Notes: generated by a model not told the origin, from the sequence alone. 64,000 bases of DNA from Rhodococcus pyridinivorans (GCF_900105195.1 NZ_FNRX01000002.1:4278001-4342000), one strand, 5' to 3'; shown: positions 42,206-52,810, numbered from the stretch's first letter. Translations and numbers: made by a program.

Positions 42206-42438
42206 CGGGCAGTTCCTCCAAACACGTCCAGCTTCCCCCTGCATCGCGTGCACTGCCCGACACCGGCACAACGACTACGAATATGAGGCTAGGGGGTGAG
42301 ACGGCAGGTTTCCAGCCAACACGAAAACCAAACTAAAGTCTTTTTTCAGCTTGTTTCCCTTCTTTGAGTATGGTTTATTGGGGGCATCGAGTTCGGGCGC
42401 CGGCCCGGACACGCTTCTTCCAGCGAGGGGGCACCCGC
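42206..42438. promoter_or_regulatory. Divergent promoter region (GyrI set / sugar cassette)
   Basis: 233 bases between divergent genes. The right part, about 42310 to 42385, is markedly AT-rich (AAACTAAAGTCTTTTTTCAG) against a high-GC background, which suits a promoter for the rightward cassette. No clear operator recognised. Confidence 0.45.
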
Positions 42439-43695
42439 ATGAAGTGCCGACTGTGCAATTCGGACCGCCTGACCAGCATCCTGGACCTCGGAGCCACTCC
42501 CCCGTGCGAACGATTCCTCACGGCCGAGCAGCTCGACCTCCCGGAATGCACCTACCCGCTCCACCTGCGCCTGTGCGAGGACTGCCTGCTGCTGCAGATA
42601 CCCGCGCTGATCACTCCGGAGGACACCTTCACCGAGTACGCGTACTACTCCTCGTACTCGCAGTCGTGGGTCGACCACGCCCGGCGCTTCGTGCGCGACG
42701 CGCTCGGAAACGGGCGGTTGCGACCCGATTCGACCCTCGTCGAGGTGGCGAGCAACGACGGTTACCTGCTCCGTCACGCGGTGGATGCCGGCATCCGGTG
42801 CCTCGGCATCGAACCTTCGGTCAACGTCGGGGAGGCGGCCCGGGCCGCCGGTGTGCCGACCCACACCGGATTCCTCGATGTCGAACTCGCAGAAAGCATC
42901 CGGTCGGAACACGGACCCGCGGACCTCGTCGTCGCCAACAACGTCTACGCCCACGTACCCGATCTCGTCGGATTCACGCGGGCACTGCGTCTGCTCATGG
43001 CCGACGACGGCTGGCTGAGCATCGAGGTCCACCACGCCCTGAACCTGGTGGCGCTCGGCCAGTTCGACACGATCTACCACGAGCACTTCCAGTACTACAC
43101 GGTGCTGTCGGCCGCCCGGGCCCTCGCGTCGGGAGGACTCCGGGTCGTCGACGTCGAACTGCTCGACACCCACGGTGGTTCGATCCGCGTATGGGCACGA
43201 CCCGAGCAGGTCGCGCAGAACCGGACGCCGCGCGTCGCAGAGGTCATCGAGATCGAAAGGCGCGCAGGACTGCACGATCCCACCGGTTACTTCCGGCTCG
43301 AACCGCTCGCGCGTACCTCCCGCCTGGAGCTGTTGCGCTTCCTCCTGCAGTGCCGCGAGGACGGTCTGTCGGTGGTCGGCTACGGTGCACCCGGCAAGGG
43401 AAACACCCTGCTGAACTACTGCGGAATCCGACCGGACCTGTTGTCCTACACCGTCGACCGGAATCCGTACAAGCACGGACGCTTCACCCCGGGGACCCGG
43501 ATCCCCATCGAGCCCGTCGAGCGGATCGCCCAGGACCGGCCGGACATCGTCCTCGCACTGCCCTGGAACCTCGAACCCGAGCTGACCCGCCAGCTCGCCT
43601 ACATCGTGGACTGGGGCGGACATCTCGTCTTCCCCCTCCCCACCATCCACACGGCCATCGGTGAACCCGAACTGTCCTGGAGGACCACATCATGA
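42439..43695 (+). CDS. Sugar C-methyltransferase (TylC3-like)
   Basis: 418 aa from the ATG at 42439. Zinc-binding N-terminus CRLCNSDRLTSILDLGATPP with a second pair LCEDCLLL. Rossmann SAM site LVEVASNDGYLLRHA, catalytic region VVANNVYAHVPDL and IYHEHFQYYTVL, and C-terminal domain with VVGYGAPGKGNTLLNYCGIR. This is the three-domain layout of NDP-ketosugar C-3 methyltransferases, suggesting a branched deoxy sugar. ATGA overlap with the next gene. Confidence 0.88.
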   Translation: MKCRLCNSDRLTSILDLGATPPCERFLTAEQLDLPECTYPLHLRLCEDCLLLQIPALITPEDTFTEYAYYSSYSQSWVDHARRFVRDALGNGRLRPDSTLVEVASNDGYLLRHAVDAGIRCLGIEPSVNVGEAARAAGVPTHTGFLDVELAESIRSEHGPADLVVANNVYAHVPDLVGFTRALRLLMADDGWLSIEVHHALNLVALGQFDTIYHEHFQYYTVLSAARALASGGLRVVDVELLDTHGGSIRVWARPEQVAQNRTPRVAEVIEIERRAGLHDPTGYFRLEPLARTSRLELLRFLLQCREDGLSVVGYGAPGKGNTLLNYCGIRPDLLSYTVDRNPYKHGRFTPGTRIPIEPVERIAQDRPDIVLALPWNLEPELTRQLAYIVDWGGHLVFPLPTIHTAIGEPELSWRTTS

Positions 43696-44480
43696 AGGTT
43701 GTACTGTTCTGCGGCGGTTACGGCATGCGCATGCGCAACGATCGCAACGACCAGATCCCCAAGCCCATGCAGATGGTCGGTCCGCGCCCCATCCTGTGGC
43801 ACATCATGCGCTACTACGCGCACTTCGGGCACAAGGAGTTCATCCTCTGCCTCGGCTACGGCGCATCCAAGATCAAGGAGTTCTTCCTCGACTACCACGA
43901 GGAACAGTCCAACGACTTCGTCCTGCACGGCAACCGGGTCGACTGCCTCAGCACCGACATCAGCGACTGGAAGATCACCTTCGTCGACACCGGACTCGAA
44001 TCGGCGATCGGCGAACGCCTGCGCCGCGTCCGCCGATATCTCGACGGCGACGAGCACTTCCTCGCGAACTACGCGGACGTGCTGACCGATGCCCCGCTCG
44101 ACGACATGATCGAGGCGTTCCACACGTCCGGGGCCACGGCCTCCATGCTCGTCGTGCCCCCGCAGTCGTCCTTCCACTGCGTCGACGTCGCGGAGAACGG
44201 CGAGATCAAGGAGATCACCCCGGTCAGCAACTTCCCCATCTGGGAGAACGGCGGATACTTCGTCCTGAACCAGGCGATCTTCGACCTGTTGCCACCCGGC
44301 GGCGACCTCGTCGCCGACGTGTGCGGACCGCTCGCAGGCCAGGGGAAACTGTTCGGCTATCGCCACTTCGGGTTCTGGAAACCGGCCGACACCTTCAAGG
44401 AACGCGCCGAACTCGACGACAACTTCGCACGCGGTATCCATCCGTGGACGGTGTGGGAGACACCGGCGGTGACCTCGTGA
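43692..44480 (+). CDS. Glucose-1-phosphate cytidylyltransferase-like nucleotidyltransferase
   Basis: 262 aa. Signature LFCGGYGMRMRNDRNDQIPK (modified from GGxGTRLxxxT), PMQMVGPRPILWHIMRYYAH and CLGYGASKIKEFFLDYHEEQ match RfbF-type enzymes that make CDP-glucose; W-ENGGYFVLNQ and GFWKPADTFKER are also typical. Its product would feed the epimerase/dehydratase gene that follows. Confidence 0.88.
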   Translation: MKVVLFCGGYGMRMRNDRNDQIPKPMQMVGPRPILWHIMRYYAHFGHKEFILCLGYGASKIKEFFLDYHEEQSNDFVLHGNRVDCLSTDISDWKITFVDTGLESAIGERLRRVRRYLDGDEHFLANYADVLTDAPLDDMIEAFHTSGATASMLVVPPQSSFHCVDVAENGEIKEITPVSNFPIWENGGYFVLNQAIFDLLPPGGDLVADVCGPLAGQGKLFGYRHFGFWKPADTFKERAELDDNFARGIHPWTVWETPAVTS

Positions 44481-44516
44481 ACCTCATGACCGCCGACGAT
44501 CCCGGGAGAGATTGAC

Positions 44517-45557
44517 ATGCGCGTACTCGTCACAGGGCACAAGGGATATCTCGGATCCGTCATGGTGCCCGAACTGCTCGCCCGCGGTCACGAGGTCGTC
44601 GGTCTCGACACGGGACTCTTCGCGGAATGCACTCTCGGCACGGCACCGCAGGATCCGCCCGGCATGACCGTCGACATCCGCGATGTGGGAACCGAGCACC
44701 TCACCGGGTTCGACGCCGTCGTCCACCTGGCGGCGTTGTCGAACGACCCGCTCGGTGCGTTCGCACCCGAGATCACCTACGACATCAACCATCTCGGATC
44801 CGTCCACCTCGCCAGGTGCGCGAAGGAGGCCGGTGTGCGCCGGTTCCTCTACGCGTCGACCTGTTCGGTGTACGGAAGCGCGGGCGACGATCTCGTGGAC
44901 GAGAGTGCTCCGCTCCGGCCGCTCACGCCCTACGCCGTGAGCAAGGTCCGGGTCGAGGACGACGTGGCGGCCCTGGCCGATTCGGGTTTCTGTCCCGTCT
45001 TCCTCCGCAACGCCACAGCCTTCGGATACTCGCCACGGCTCCGCGCGGACATCGTCGTGAACAATCTCGTCGGCACCGCGGTGCTCACCGGCGAGGTGCG
45101 CGTGCTGTCGGACGGCACCCCGTGGCGTCCCCTCGTTCACGCGAAGGACATCGCCCTCGCGTTCGCGTGTGCCCTCACCGCACCGGAGAGCGATGTGCAC
45201 TGCGCCGCCTTCAATGTCGGCACCGAATCCAACAACGTCCGCGTACGCGACATCGCCGAGTCCGTCACCCGCGCGGTCCCCGGGTCGTTCGTCTCCATCA
45301 CCGGCGAGACCGGTCCCGACCCACGCTCGTATCGTGTGGACTTCTCGGCCATTCGCCGCGCCATGCCGGCCTTCGTTCCGTCGTGGAGTGTCGACGCAGG
45401 CGCTGCCGAACTGTTCCGTCACTTCGTCGCCGACGGCCTCACGAAGGAGGACTTCACCCAGCGCTTCACGCGCCTGGCACATCTGCGGCGGCTGTCCGAT
45501 GCGGGACGCCTCGACCCGACGCTGCGGCCACGGCCGGCGGGCGTGTTCCGCGAATGA
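44517..45557 (+). CDS. NAD-dependent epimerase/dehydratase (extended SDR)
   Basis: 346 aa. NAD site [16 protein letters not shown], catalytic [16 protein letters not shown] and YAVSKVRVE. Unlike most family members it has a shortened first half after the NAD motif. It probably acts as a 4,6-dehydratase or epimerase on the CDP- or NDP-sugar. Gap of 36 bases from the previous gene; ATGA with the next. Confidence 0.88.
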   Translation: MRVLVTGHKGYLGSVMVPELLARGHEVVGLDTGLFAECTLGTAPQDPPGMTVDIRDVGTEHLTGFDAVVHLAALSNDPLGAFAPEITYDINHLGSVHLARCAKEAGVRRFLYASTCSVYGSAGDDLVDESAPLRPLTPYAVSKVRVEDDVAALADSGFCPVFLRNATAFGYSPRLRADIVVNNLVGTAVLTGEVRVLSDGTPWRPLVHAKDIALAFACALTAPESDVHCAAFNVGTESNNVRVRDIAESVTRAVPGSFVSITGETGPDPRSYRVDFSAIRRAMPAFVPSWSVDAGAAELFRHFVADGLTKEDFTQRFTRLAHLRRLSDAGRLDPTLRPRPAGVFRE

Positions 45558-46666
45558 ACAGGTGCCGCGCGTGCGGCCACGATCGCCTCGAGCGAGTCCT
45601 CGATCTCGGAGCGGTCCCGCCCGCCGATTTCTTTCCACCCGGGGACTCGCCTCCTTTACCCGCCGAATCAGCCCACGAACTGGCGATGGTTTTGTGTACC
45701 GGCTGCGGACTGGCGCAGCTGGCGGACGACGACACCGTCCCGGACGAGCCCCGCGGCATCGAGCCGGAGGCGCTGCGCGAGCAGGCCCGCGAGGCCGTCG
45801 AGGTCGTCGAGCGGGCGGGCAGGCTGAAGGGCCGCACGGTGATCGAGTTCGGCAGTCCGCACGGCGGCACCTGGCTCCCCCTGCTGATCGAACGCGGTTT
45901 CCAGCCCGCCTTCCCCGGGGCCGCCGCGTCCCTGGTCCTCGACAGCTTCGGCATCATGCACGAAGCCGATCAGCGCGCGGCATTCCTCAAACGCGCGGCG
46001 GCGCTCTCCCCCGACGGTGTGCTGCTGCTCCAGTTCCACACCCTCTCCGCCATCGTGTCGCAGGGCCAGTGGAACGCCCTGCGGCACGGTCATTTCGCGT
46101 ACTACTCACTGACCGCGCTGCGGCGACTGCTCGAGGACGTGGGACTGCACATCTCCGAGGCCTGGACCTTCGACCTCTACGGCGGCACCGTGCTGGTCGC
46201 TGCCGAACGGGATCCGTGGACGAATGCGGGACTGAGTGCACGCCGGATCCTCGCCGCCGAACGGGCGACCGGCATCACGAGCGCTGCGACACTCCGCACC
46301 CTGCAACGGCAGGCCGACCGCCAGGTGGACGAACTGGTCTCCTGGCTGCGCAAGTCGGCCGCCGAACACCGACGGGTCTTCGCCTACGGCGGGGCTTCCC
46401 GGGCCGTGGCACTGTTCGCTCGTGCGGGTGTCGACCGCTCCGTCATGGAGGCCGTCGCCGACGGCTCACCGGCGAAGGCCGGACGGCGAATGCCGGGAAC
46501 GGACGTCCCGATCGTCGACCTCACCGCTCTGCGCGATGCATCCCCCGATTGCATCCTGCTCACCGTCCCCGATCTGCTCCCCGAAGTGCGGGCGCAGTTC
46601 CCGGAGTTCGAGGGCCGCTGGTGTATTCCACCCGACAGCCGGCACGGGGTCCGGTGGGTCGGGTGA
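45554..46666 (+). CDS. Degenerate sugar methyltransferase-like protein
   Basis: 370 aa. It repeats the layout of the gene at 42439: zinc N-terminus [20 protein letters not shown] with LCTGCGLA, then a Rossmann domain and a C-terminal domain [20 protein letters not shown]. The expected SAM motif (VEVASNDGYLL) reads [15 protein letters not shown], so SAM binding may be altered or lost. It might be a partner subunit of the active methyltransferase or a different transferase. ATGA overlap with the SDR gene. Confidence 0.75.
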   Translation: MNRCRACGHDRLERVLDLGAVPPADFFPPGDSPPLPAESAHELAMVLCTGCGLAQLADDDTVPDEPRGIEPEALREQAREAVEVVERAGRLKGRTVIEFGSPHGGTWLPLLIERGFQPAFPGAAASLVLDSFGIMHEADQRAAFLKRAAALSPDGVLLLQFHTLSAIVSQGQWNALRHGHFAYYSLTALRRLLEDVGLHISEAWTFDLYGGTVLVAAERDPWTNAGLSARRILAAERATGITSAATLRTLQRQADRQVDELVSWLRKSAAEHRRVFAYGGASRAVALFARAGVDRSVMEAVADGSPAKAGRRMPGTDVPIVDLTALRDASPDCILLTVPDLLPEVRAQFPEFEGRWCIPPDSRHGVRWVG

Positions 46667-46673
46667 GACACAT

Positions 46674-47396
46674 TCAGGCGCGGTGCTCGTCTGCGGGTCC
46701 CCCGCGGTGCTCGTCTGCGGGTCCCCCGCGGTGCTCGCCGGCGGGTGCCCAGTAGCGACGCCACGCATCCTCGTCGAGCCCGCCGTGCGGAACTCCGTCG
46801 GTGTGCGCGGCCTTCTCCGTTGCCCGGATCGATCCGGCGAACGCGAGGATCGCCGATCGGAGCGTCGACTCCGTGTCGCCCGTGCCTGTGATCCGGACGA
46901 CCCGCAACGTCTCGGGCACCAGGTCCTCCGGGAAACCCGCTCGCATCGCGCGTTCGATCACCTTGTCGGCCAGGGAGAGTGCGGGCTGCGCCATCGCGAT
47001 CCCGTCGAGGCACGACGTGCGTGCCTTCTCCGTCTTCTTCGCGATCTCCCACGCCGCTTCCTGCTCCGCGACGTCGAGCGGACCGGTGTGCCCGTTGGTC
47101 AGGTGCGGGCTGCGCGCGGCCAGCTTGGCGACGAGCGTCGCCGCCACGTCGTCGACCGTGAACTGCCCGTTCGCCTCGGCGATCCGGGAGTGGAACAGCA
47201 CCTGCAGCAGCAGGTCGCCGAGTTCTTCGCGGAGCTCGTCCGGATCACCCGACTCGACGGCGTCGAGAAACTCGTAGGTCTCCTCGATCAGATAGCGGCG
47301 CAGACTCTCGTGGGTCTGAGTGACCTCCCATCCCCCGAACGACCACAGTCTGTCCATCACGGCCGCCGCCTCGGCGAGAGCGGTGTAGTCGGTCAT
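46674..47396 (-). CDS. mazG: MazG nucleotide pyrophosphohydrolase
   Basis: 240 aa. [20 protein letters not shown] and [20 protein letters not shown] contain the EExxE...ExxD metal-binding set. It hydrolyses NTPs and limits oxidised or excess nucleotides. The end carries a repeated octapeptide (EHRGGPAD) encoded by a 24-base repeat. Upstream of mfd-downstream position matches Rv1021. Confidence 0.93.
   Translation of the reverse strand: MTDYTALAEAAAVMDRLWSFGGWEVTQTHESLRRYLIEETYEFLDAVESGDPDELREELGDLLLQVLFHSRIAEANGQFTVDDVAATLVAKLAARSPHLTNGHTGPLDVAEQEAAWEIAKKTEKARTSCLDGIAMAQPALSLADKVIERAMRAGFPEDLVPETLRVVRITGTGDTESTLRSAILAFAGSIRATEKAAHTDGVPHGGLDEDAWRRYWAPAGEHRGGPADEHRGGPADEHRA
46680..46750. repeat. 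24-bp tandem repeat at the mazG 3' end
   Basis: Units at 46680-46703 and 46704-46727 are identical and a third partial copy at 46728-46750 diverges. They encode [12 protein letters not shown] residues, so copy changes keep the reading frame. Confidence 0.92.
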
Positions 47397-50300
47397 GCAT
47401 TCACCGTCGCCGCGCTGTTCAGGTCCACCGAGCCCTGCGGCTTGCCGTCGAGGGCGAGCAGGAAGTCGGCGATGTACTGCAGCAGCGCCACGTCGCGCAC
47501 CCGATCCGATCCGACCCCGCCGGTCCGCGGGATCGGCAGCTGCACGAGACCGCTCGTCGCGCGGTACTGCGCTCCCGGGTACAACCGCTTGAGCCGCATC
47601 TGCTTCGAGTCGGGCAGCTCCATCGGCGAGATCCGGATCTGGGTGCCGGTGACCGCGACCTCCTCGAGGCCGTACTCGCGGCACAGGAACCGCAACCGGC
47701 CGACGGACACGAGCCGCTGCACCTCATCGGGCAGCGGACCGTAACGGTCGACGAGTTCGTCGACGACCGTGGCGATCGCGGCGTCGTCGTTCGCGGCGGC
47801 GAGCTTGCGGTACGCCTCGAGGCGCAGCCGGTCGGATGCGACGTAGTCGGCCGGGATGTGCGCGTCGACGGGAAGGTCGATCCGCACCTCCTTGGGCGCT
47901 TCGTCGGTGGTGACCGTGCGGCCGTCGGCCGCGGCCCGGTACGCCTCGACGGCCTCGCCGACGAGCCGCACGTACAGGTCGAAGCCCACGCCGGCGACGT
48001 GGCCGGACTGTTCGGCACCGAGAACGTTACCGGCGCCGCGGATCTCGAGGTCCTTCATGGCCACGGCCATACCCGCGCCGAGATCGGAGTTCTGCGAGAT
48101 CGTGGCGAGTCGGTCGTAGGCGGTCTCCGTCAGCGGCTTCTCCGCCGGGTACAGGAAGTACGCGTAGCCGCGCTCACGCGAACGCCCGACGCGGCCGCGC
48201 AACTGGTGCAGCTGCGACAGACCGAGCGAATCCGCACGTTCGACGATGAGCGTGTTGGCGTTCGAGATGTCGAGGCCGGTCTCGACGATCGTCGTGCACA
48301 CCAGCACGTCGAACTCGCGCTGCCAGAAGCCCTGCACCGTCTTCTCGAGCGTCTCCTCCTTCATCTGCCCGTGCGCGACCGCGACCCGCGCCTCGGGGAC
48401 GAGATCGCGGAGTCGCTTGGCGGCCTTGTCGATCGAGCTCACCCGGTTGTGGACGTAGAAGACCTGACCGTCGCGCAGCAGCTCTCGGCGGATCGCCGCG
48501 GCGACCTGTTTGTCGTTGTACGCACCCACATAGGTGAGGATCGGGTGCCGCTCCTCGGGCGGGGTGAGGATGGTCGACATCTCGCGGATCCCGGCCATGC
48601 TCATCTCGAGGGTTCGCGGAATCGGTGTGGCCGACATCGTGAGCACGTCGACGTGCGTGCGCAGCGCCTTGATGTGTTCCTTGTGCTCGACGCCGAAACG
48701 CTGCTCCTCGTCGACGATCACGAGACCGAGGTCCTTCCAGCGGATCCCGGTCTGGAGCAGGCGGTGGGTGCCGACGACGATGTCGACGGTGCCGTCGGCC
48801 ATGCCCTCGGTGATCGCGCGCGAATCGGATGCGTCGGTGAACCGGCTCAGCCCCTTCACCGTCACGGGGAAGGCCGCCATCCGCTCGGTGAAGGTCTGCA
48901 GGTGCTGCTGCGCGAGCAGGGTCGTGGGGACGAGCACCGCGACCTGCTTGCCGTCCTGCACGGCCTTGAAGGCCGCACGCACCGCGATCTCGGTCTTGCC
49001 GTAGCCGACGTCGCCGATCACGACGCGGTCCATCGGCACCGCCTTCTCCATGTCGGCCTTAACCTCGGAGATCACCGTGAGCTGGTCCTGTGTCTCCGTG
49101 AAGGGGAAGGCGTCCTCCATCTCCTTCTGCCACGGCGAGTCGGGCGCGAAGGCATGGCCGGGCGAGGCCTGCCGCGCCGCGTACAGCCGCACGAGCTCGC
49201 CGGCGATCTCGCGAACCGCCTTGCGCGCCTTGCGCTTGGTGTTGGCCCAGTCGGATCCGCCGAGCTTGCTGACGGACGGCAGCTCACCGCCGACGTACCG
49301 AGAGAGCTGGTCGAGCTGCTCCATCGGCACGAACAGCTTGTCGCCGGGCTGGCCCCGCTTGCCGGGCGCGTACTCGATGACGAGATACTCGCGGCGGGCA
49401 CCACCGACCGTGCGCTCGACCATCTCGACGAACTTGCCGATGCCGTGCTGGTCGTGGACGACGAAGTCACCGGCGTTCAGGGCGAGCGGGTCGACCTGGT
49501 TGCGACGCTTGACGGGAGTCTTGCGGCCCTCGGTGACCACGCGGTTACCGGTGAGGTCGGCCTCGGTGACGACCACCAGCCCCGGCACCACGTTGTCGTC
49601 GTTGCCGGGGAGGACGACGCCCTCGTGCAGGCAACCGCGCATGACGCCGACCTGCCCGCGCACCGGTTCGGTGCCCGGTTCGAGCTTCGCGGCGGGGACC
49701 TCGTTCTCCTTCAGCCGCTCGAGGATGCGCTGTCCGGTGCCCGCACCGGCGACGACGATCACCGCACGGCCCCCCGCGGTGACGTGGGCGCGCAGGTTCA
49801 CGAACAGCATCGACAGCAGGTCCTCGGAGCCGCGGACCTCGGGGGCCGGCTGCACGTCGAGGACGAGTTCGGTGTCGGCACCGGAGGCGAGCGGGCTGAG
49901 CGTCCACCACGGTCTGCCCGCGGCCTGCGCGGCCTCGCGCACCTGACGCAGCGACCGGTAGGCCGACGCGCCGAGATCGAGCTTCCGGCCGTCCACCCCG
50001 TTGAGGTTCGAGGTGTCGAGCGGCGCCGCACCACCGATCGAGGCGGCCGTCCACGACGCCTCGAGGAACTCCTGCCCGGTGCGGGCGAGATCGCTCGCAC
50101 GGGTGCGGACCTTCTCCGGGTCGCAGATCAGCACGTGCGCCCCGGCGGGCAGAACGTCGGTGAGCAACTGCAACTCGCCGGGCTGCAGCACCGGCAGCAA
50201 CGCTTCCATGCCCTCGACGGGGATGCCGCCGGCCATCTTGTCGAGCATCTCGACGAGCGCCGCATCGGCCGGGTTGTCCTCGGCGAGCTGCGCGGCGCGG

Positions 50301-51046
50301 GCCTTGACCTCGTCGGTGAGCAGCAGTTCGCGGCACGGCGGCGCGACGAGCACCGGCACGTCGACCTCGGAGATCGAACGCTGGTCGGCGACGGAGAAGC
50401 AGCGAAGTTCGGTGACCTCGTCGCCCCAGAACTCGACGCGGACCGGATGGTCGGCGGTGGGCGGGAAGACGTCGAGGATGCCGCCGCGCACCGCGAACTC
50501 ACCGCGCTTGCCGACCATGTCGACGCGGGTGTACGCCAGTTCGACGAGCCGCTCGACGAGTTCCTCGAAGTCGTGTTCGGTGCCGACCCGCAGCGTGACG
50601 GGGTCGATCTCGCCGAGTCCGGGAGCCATCGGCTGCACCAGCGACCGCACGGTGGCGACGACGACCCGCAGTGCGGGCCCGAGATCGCGATCGTCGGGAC
50701 GCGCGAGGCGACGCAGGACGTGCAGGCGACGGCCGACCGTGTCGGCGCTCGGCGACAGGCGCTCGTGCGGCAAGGTCTCCCATGAGGGGAACTGCGTGAC
50801 GCCCTCGCCGAACATCTCGGTGAGTTCGGCGGTGAGATCGTCGGCCTCGCGTCCGGTGGCGGTGACCACGAGCAGAGGTGTCTTCTCGGCCAGCGCCGCC
50901 GCGACGAACGGCCGCGCGGCGGGTGGGGCGACGATCTCCTGTTCGGCGGAACCGGCGAGCTCGCCGATCCTGCGCAGTCTGTCGTCGGCCAGCGCGATCC
51001 GCGCCAATCCGGACAGTGGGACAGCGGCCGGGGGCACAGCAGACAA
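47393..51046 (-). CDS. mfd: Transcription-repair coupling factor Mfd
   Basis: 1217 aa from a TTG at 51046 preceded by AGGAG nine bases upstream; the frame stays open to a GTG at 51112 as an alternative. It removes stalled RNA polymerase and recruits UvrA. Domains run: UvrB-like N-terminus ([19 protein letters not shown]), RNAP-interacting domain ([19 protein letters not shown]), RecG-like translocase with Walker [12 protein letters not shown] and VDEEQRFG, and C-terminal TRCF domain. Corresponds to Rv1020. ATGA overlap with mazG. Confidence 0.97.
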   Translation of the reverse strand: MSAVPPAAVPLSGLARIALADDRLRRIGELAGSAEQEIVAPPAARPFVAAALAEKTPLLVVTATGREADDLTAELTEMFGEGVTQFPSWETLPHERLSPSADTVGRRLHVLRRLARPDDRDLGPALRVVVATVRSLVQPMAPGLGEIDPVTLRVGTEHDFEELVERLVELAYTRVDMVGKRGEFAVRGGILDVFPPTADHPVRVEFWGDEVTELRCFSVADQRSISEVDVPVLVAPPCRELLLTDEVKARAAQLAEDNPADAALVEMLDKMAGGIPVEGMEALLPVLQPGELQLLTDVLPAGAHVLICDPEKVRTRASDLARTGQEFLEASWTAASIGGAAPLDTSNLNGVDGRKLDLGASAYRSLRQVREAAQAAGRPWWTLSPLASGADTELVLDVQPAPEVRGSEDLLSMLFVNLRAHVTAGGRAVIVVAGAGTGQRILERLKENEVPAAKLEPGTEPVRGQVGVMRGCLHEGVVLPGNDDNVVPGLVVVTEADLTGNRVVTEGRKTPVKRRNQVDPLALNAGDFVVHDQHGIGKFVEMVERTVGGARREYLVIEYAPGKRGQPGDKLFVPMEQLDQLSRYVGGELPSVSKLGGSDWANTKRKARKAVREIAGELVRLYAARQASPGHAFAPDSPWQKEMEDAFPFTETQDQLTVISEVKADMEKAVPMDRVVIGDVGYGKTEIAVRAAFKAVQDGKQVAVLVPTTLLAQQHLQTFTERMAAFPVTVKGLSRFTDASDSRAITEGMADGTVDIVVGTHRLLQTGIRWKDLGLVIVDEEQRFGVEHKEHIKALRTHVDVLTMSATPIPRTLEMSMAGIREMSTILTPPEERHPILTYVGAYNDKQVAAAIRRELLRDGQVFYVHNRVSSIDKAAKRLRDLVPEARVAVAHGQMKEETLEKTVQGFWQREFDVLVCTTIVETGLDISNANTLIVERADSLGLSQLHQLRGRVGRSRERGYAYFLYPAEKPLTETAYDRLATISQNSDLGAGMAVAMKDLEIRGAGNVLGAEQSGHVAGVGFDLYVRLVGEAVEAYRAAADGRTVTTDEAPKEVRIDLPVDAHIPADYVASDRLRLEAYRKLAAANDDAAIATVVDELVDRYGPLPDEVQRLVSVGRLRFLCREYGLEEVAVTGTQIRISPMELPDSKQMRLKRLYPGAQYRATSGLVQLPIPRTGGVGSDRVRDVALLQYIADFLLALDGKPQGSVDLNSAATVNA

Positions 51047-51110
51047 GGAAGGCGCTCCTGAGTGTGGGACGAGAACCTTGTCGAGTCTATTCCGCTGTTC
51101 CCCGCGCGTC

Positions 51111-51178
51111 ACCGCGCCGGGGCGTGAAACGCGCTACCGCGCCGGGGCGTGAAACGCGCTACCGCGCCGGGGGCGTGA
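51111..51178. repeat. 25-bp tandem repeat between mfd and PIN gene
   Basis: Two identical units (51111-51135, 51136-51160) and an 18-base partial that forms the coding 3' end and stop of the PIN gene. It looks like duplication of that 3' end. Confidence 0.9.
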
Positions 51179-51737
51179 GGAGGTCGGCGCTGTTTGCACC
51201 GAGGTCGCGCGCGGCCCACTCGGCCAGCCGTGCGAACAGTTCGTCGTCGTCCGCCTCGCGCCGGGTGTCATCGTCGGCGAGCCAGCGACGGCGCACCATT
51301 CTCAGCAGTGCCGCGCGGGTGCGGACGGGATCGGCGTCGAGCGCGAAGGTGACGAAAGCGTCGGGTGTCCACGCTTCGATACCCGATCGTTCCAGTGCCC
51401 CGGTGAGCTCGGGGTCGGCGGTGACGACGGCGTCGGCGTGGCACAGCAGCGCCACCGAGGTCACGTGTGCCTCCCTCGGTCCCGTCACGTGCGGCACCTC
51501 GCGGAGCACGGTGGTGGGCCAGACCACCCGGGCGTCGGGGAAGGCGCGGTCGAGTTCGGCGAAGAGGAAGTCGCGGGCGGGACGCAGCAGTTCCTGCGGC
51601 AGTCGGCGGTCCACTTCCGCGATGATTCCGTCGCTCCAGAAGGGTTGGTAGAGGCCGTCTTCGGTAAGGGCGAGCGCCACATCGCGCAGGCGGGGGCGGG
51701 CGAGGACCGTCGCATCGAGCACCACTCGAACCGGCAT
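51159..51737 (-). CDS. PIN-domain protein (toxin candidate)
   Basis: 192 aa from the ATG at 51737 (a GTG two codons upstream is possible). It starts MPVRVVLDATVLARPRLRDV and has ADAVVTADPELTGAL, giving conserved acidic residues of the PIN ribonuclease fold, and a helical C-terminus. The gene 66 bases upstream encodes an HTH_17 protein, the usual antitoxin of this PIN group. The pair sits between mfd and tetR, where mycobacteria have none. Confidence 0.8.
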   Translation of the reverse strand: MPVRVVLDATVLARPRLRDVALALTEDGLYQPFWSDGIIAEVDRRLPQELLRPARDFLFAELDRAFPDARVVWPTTVLREVPHVTGPREAHVTSVALLCHADAVVTADPELTGALERSGIEAWTPDAFVTFALDADPVRTRAALLRMVRRRWLADDDTRREADDDELFARLAEWAARDLGANSADLLTPPAR

Positions 51738-51803
51738 CGTCACCCTTCGTCGAACCGTCGGAACGGACCGTACCGTGCTGCCGCGGCGGGCCGCGTCATG
51801 CTG

Positions 51804-52133
51804 TCAGAACGGGTCGTACAGTCCTTCGCGCCGCGTGAGATCGGCGAGTCCGTCGAGGACCGTCGTGACCACCTCCGCCTGCTGCTTCGCGAGGTCGAGG
51901 ACGTCGGAGCGCGACACCCGCCGGTGCAGGCCGTGGAAGTCGGCGGAGAGTGCGCCCGTGTCGACCAGGCGCGCGACGTGCCGGCGGGAGCAGCCGAGGA
52001 CGTCGGCGGCCTGGGCGATGGTGAGCAACGACGGCACGACACCGATCGTCACGGCGGTGTCGGACCCGAACCGGTCGAGCAGACCCGCCAGCGCCGCGGG
52101 GGCCTCCTCGGCGGAGAACGGCCCGAAGGTCAC
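51804..52133 (-). CDS. HTH_17/excisionase-like antitoxin candidate
   Basis: 109 aa from the GTG at 52133 (GTGA overlap with the TetR gene upstream). LTIAQAADVLGCSRRHVARL, then FHGLHRRVSRSDVLDLAKQQ is the winged excisionase-type HTH. The C-terminus (TVLDGLADLTRREGLYDPF) would contact the PIN protein. Its coupling to a TetR gene makes a three-gene unit. Confidence 0.75.
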   Translation of the reverse strand: MTFGPFSAEEAPAALAGLLDRFGSDTAVTIGVVPSLLTIAQAADVLGCSRRHVARLVDTGALSADFHGLHRRVSRSDVLDLAKQQAEVVTTVLDGLADLTRREGLYDPF

Positions 52134-52774
52134 GACTGCAGCCGCAGACGGCGCTCCACGAACTGCCGGAAGTATTCGAGCTTGTTCGCCGGCACCAGCG
52201 CGGGCAGGATCATCTGCCACATCGCACCGGTCTGCTCTGCGAGCCGTTCGGTCGCCTTGAGAGCGTTCGCCATGATCCGGGCGCCCATCGCCTGTTCGAG
52301 CAGCAGCAGGGAGACCGCGTGGACGTCGACGTCCTCGACGAGGTCGCCCTCGTCGGCGGCCCGGGCCGCGAGCTCCTGCAGGTTGTTCTGCCAGATCTCG
52401 TAGGGCCGGTGCTCGGTGCCCTGGTAGTCGCCGATCTCGACCAGCAGCCGGAACATCGCCCGCACCACGGAATCGGTCTCGGACATGTCGACGTGCAGGA
52501 CCGACAGGTCGATCAGTGTCTCGAGCGCCGGGGAACGGCGGTCCATCTTGGACTCGGCGGCGGCCTCGAAGCGGAGATAGCCGGAGTCGATCACCCCGCG
52601 CGCCAGTTCTTCCTTCGAACCGAAGTGGAAGTACAGCGCACCCTTGGTGACGCCGGCCTCCTCGATGATGTCGCCCAGGTTCGCGTCCGCGTACCCGTCG
52701 CGCACGAAGATCGTCGCTGCGCCCTGCAGCACCGATTCGCGTGTCACCTCTGCGCGTACTTGTCGTCCCACCAC
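52130..52774 (-). CDS. TetR regulator, gamma-butyrolactone-receptor-like
   Basis: 214 aa from the GTG at 52774 with GAAGG upstream. The N-terminal HTH (RAEVTRESVLQGAATIFVRD, then GVTKGALYFHFGSKEELA) matches the ScbR/ArpA receptor family more closely than general TetR. The C-terminal ligand domain (QLMLLPALV-type helices) is of usual length. No afsA-type synthase is near. It controls perhaps itself and the linked PIN/HTH genes. Confidence 0.8.
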   Translation of the reverse strand: MVGRQVRAEVTRESVLQGAATIFVRDGYADANLGDIIEEAGVTKGALYFHFGSKEELARGVIDSGYLRFEAAAESKMDRRSPALETLIDLSVLHVDMSETDSVVRAMFRLLVEIGDYQGTEHRPYEIWQNNLQELAARAADEGDLVEDVDVHAVSLLLLEQAMGARIMANALKATERLAEQTGAMWQMILPALVPANKLEYFRQFVERRLRLQS

Positions 52775-52810
52775 AGCCTGCCTTCTCACGGGTATCCCAA
52801 CGATAACGCC

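Noticed and set aside
47858..50785. Long rightward open frame (975 codons) opposite mfd
   Set aside because: It is wholly antisense to a well-supported Mfd gene and has the Arg/Gly/His-rich, repetitive composition of shadow frames in high-GC DNA.
51047..51112. Upstream extension of Mfd to the GTG at 51112
   Set aside because: The TTG at 51046 has a well-spaced AGGAG and gives the conserved N-terminus; the extension overlaps repeats and has no conserved sequence.
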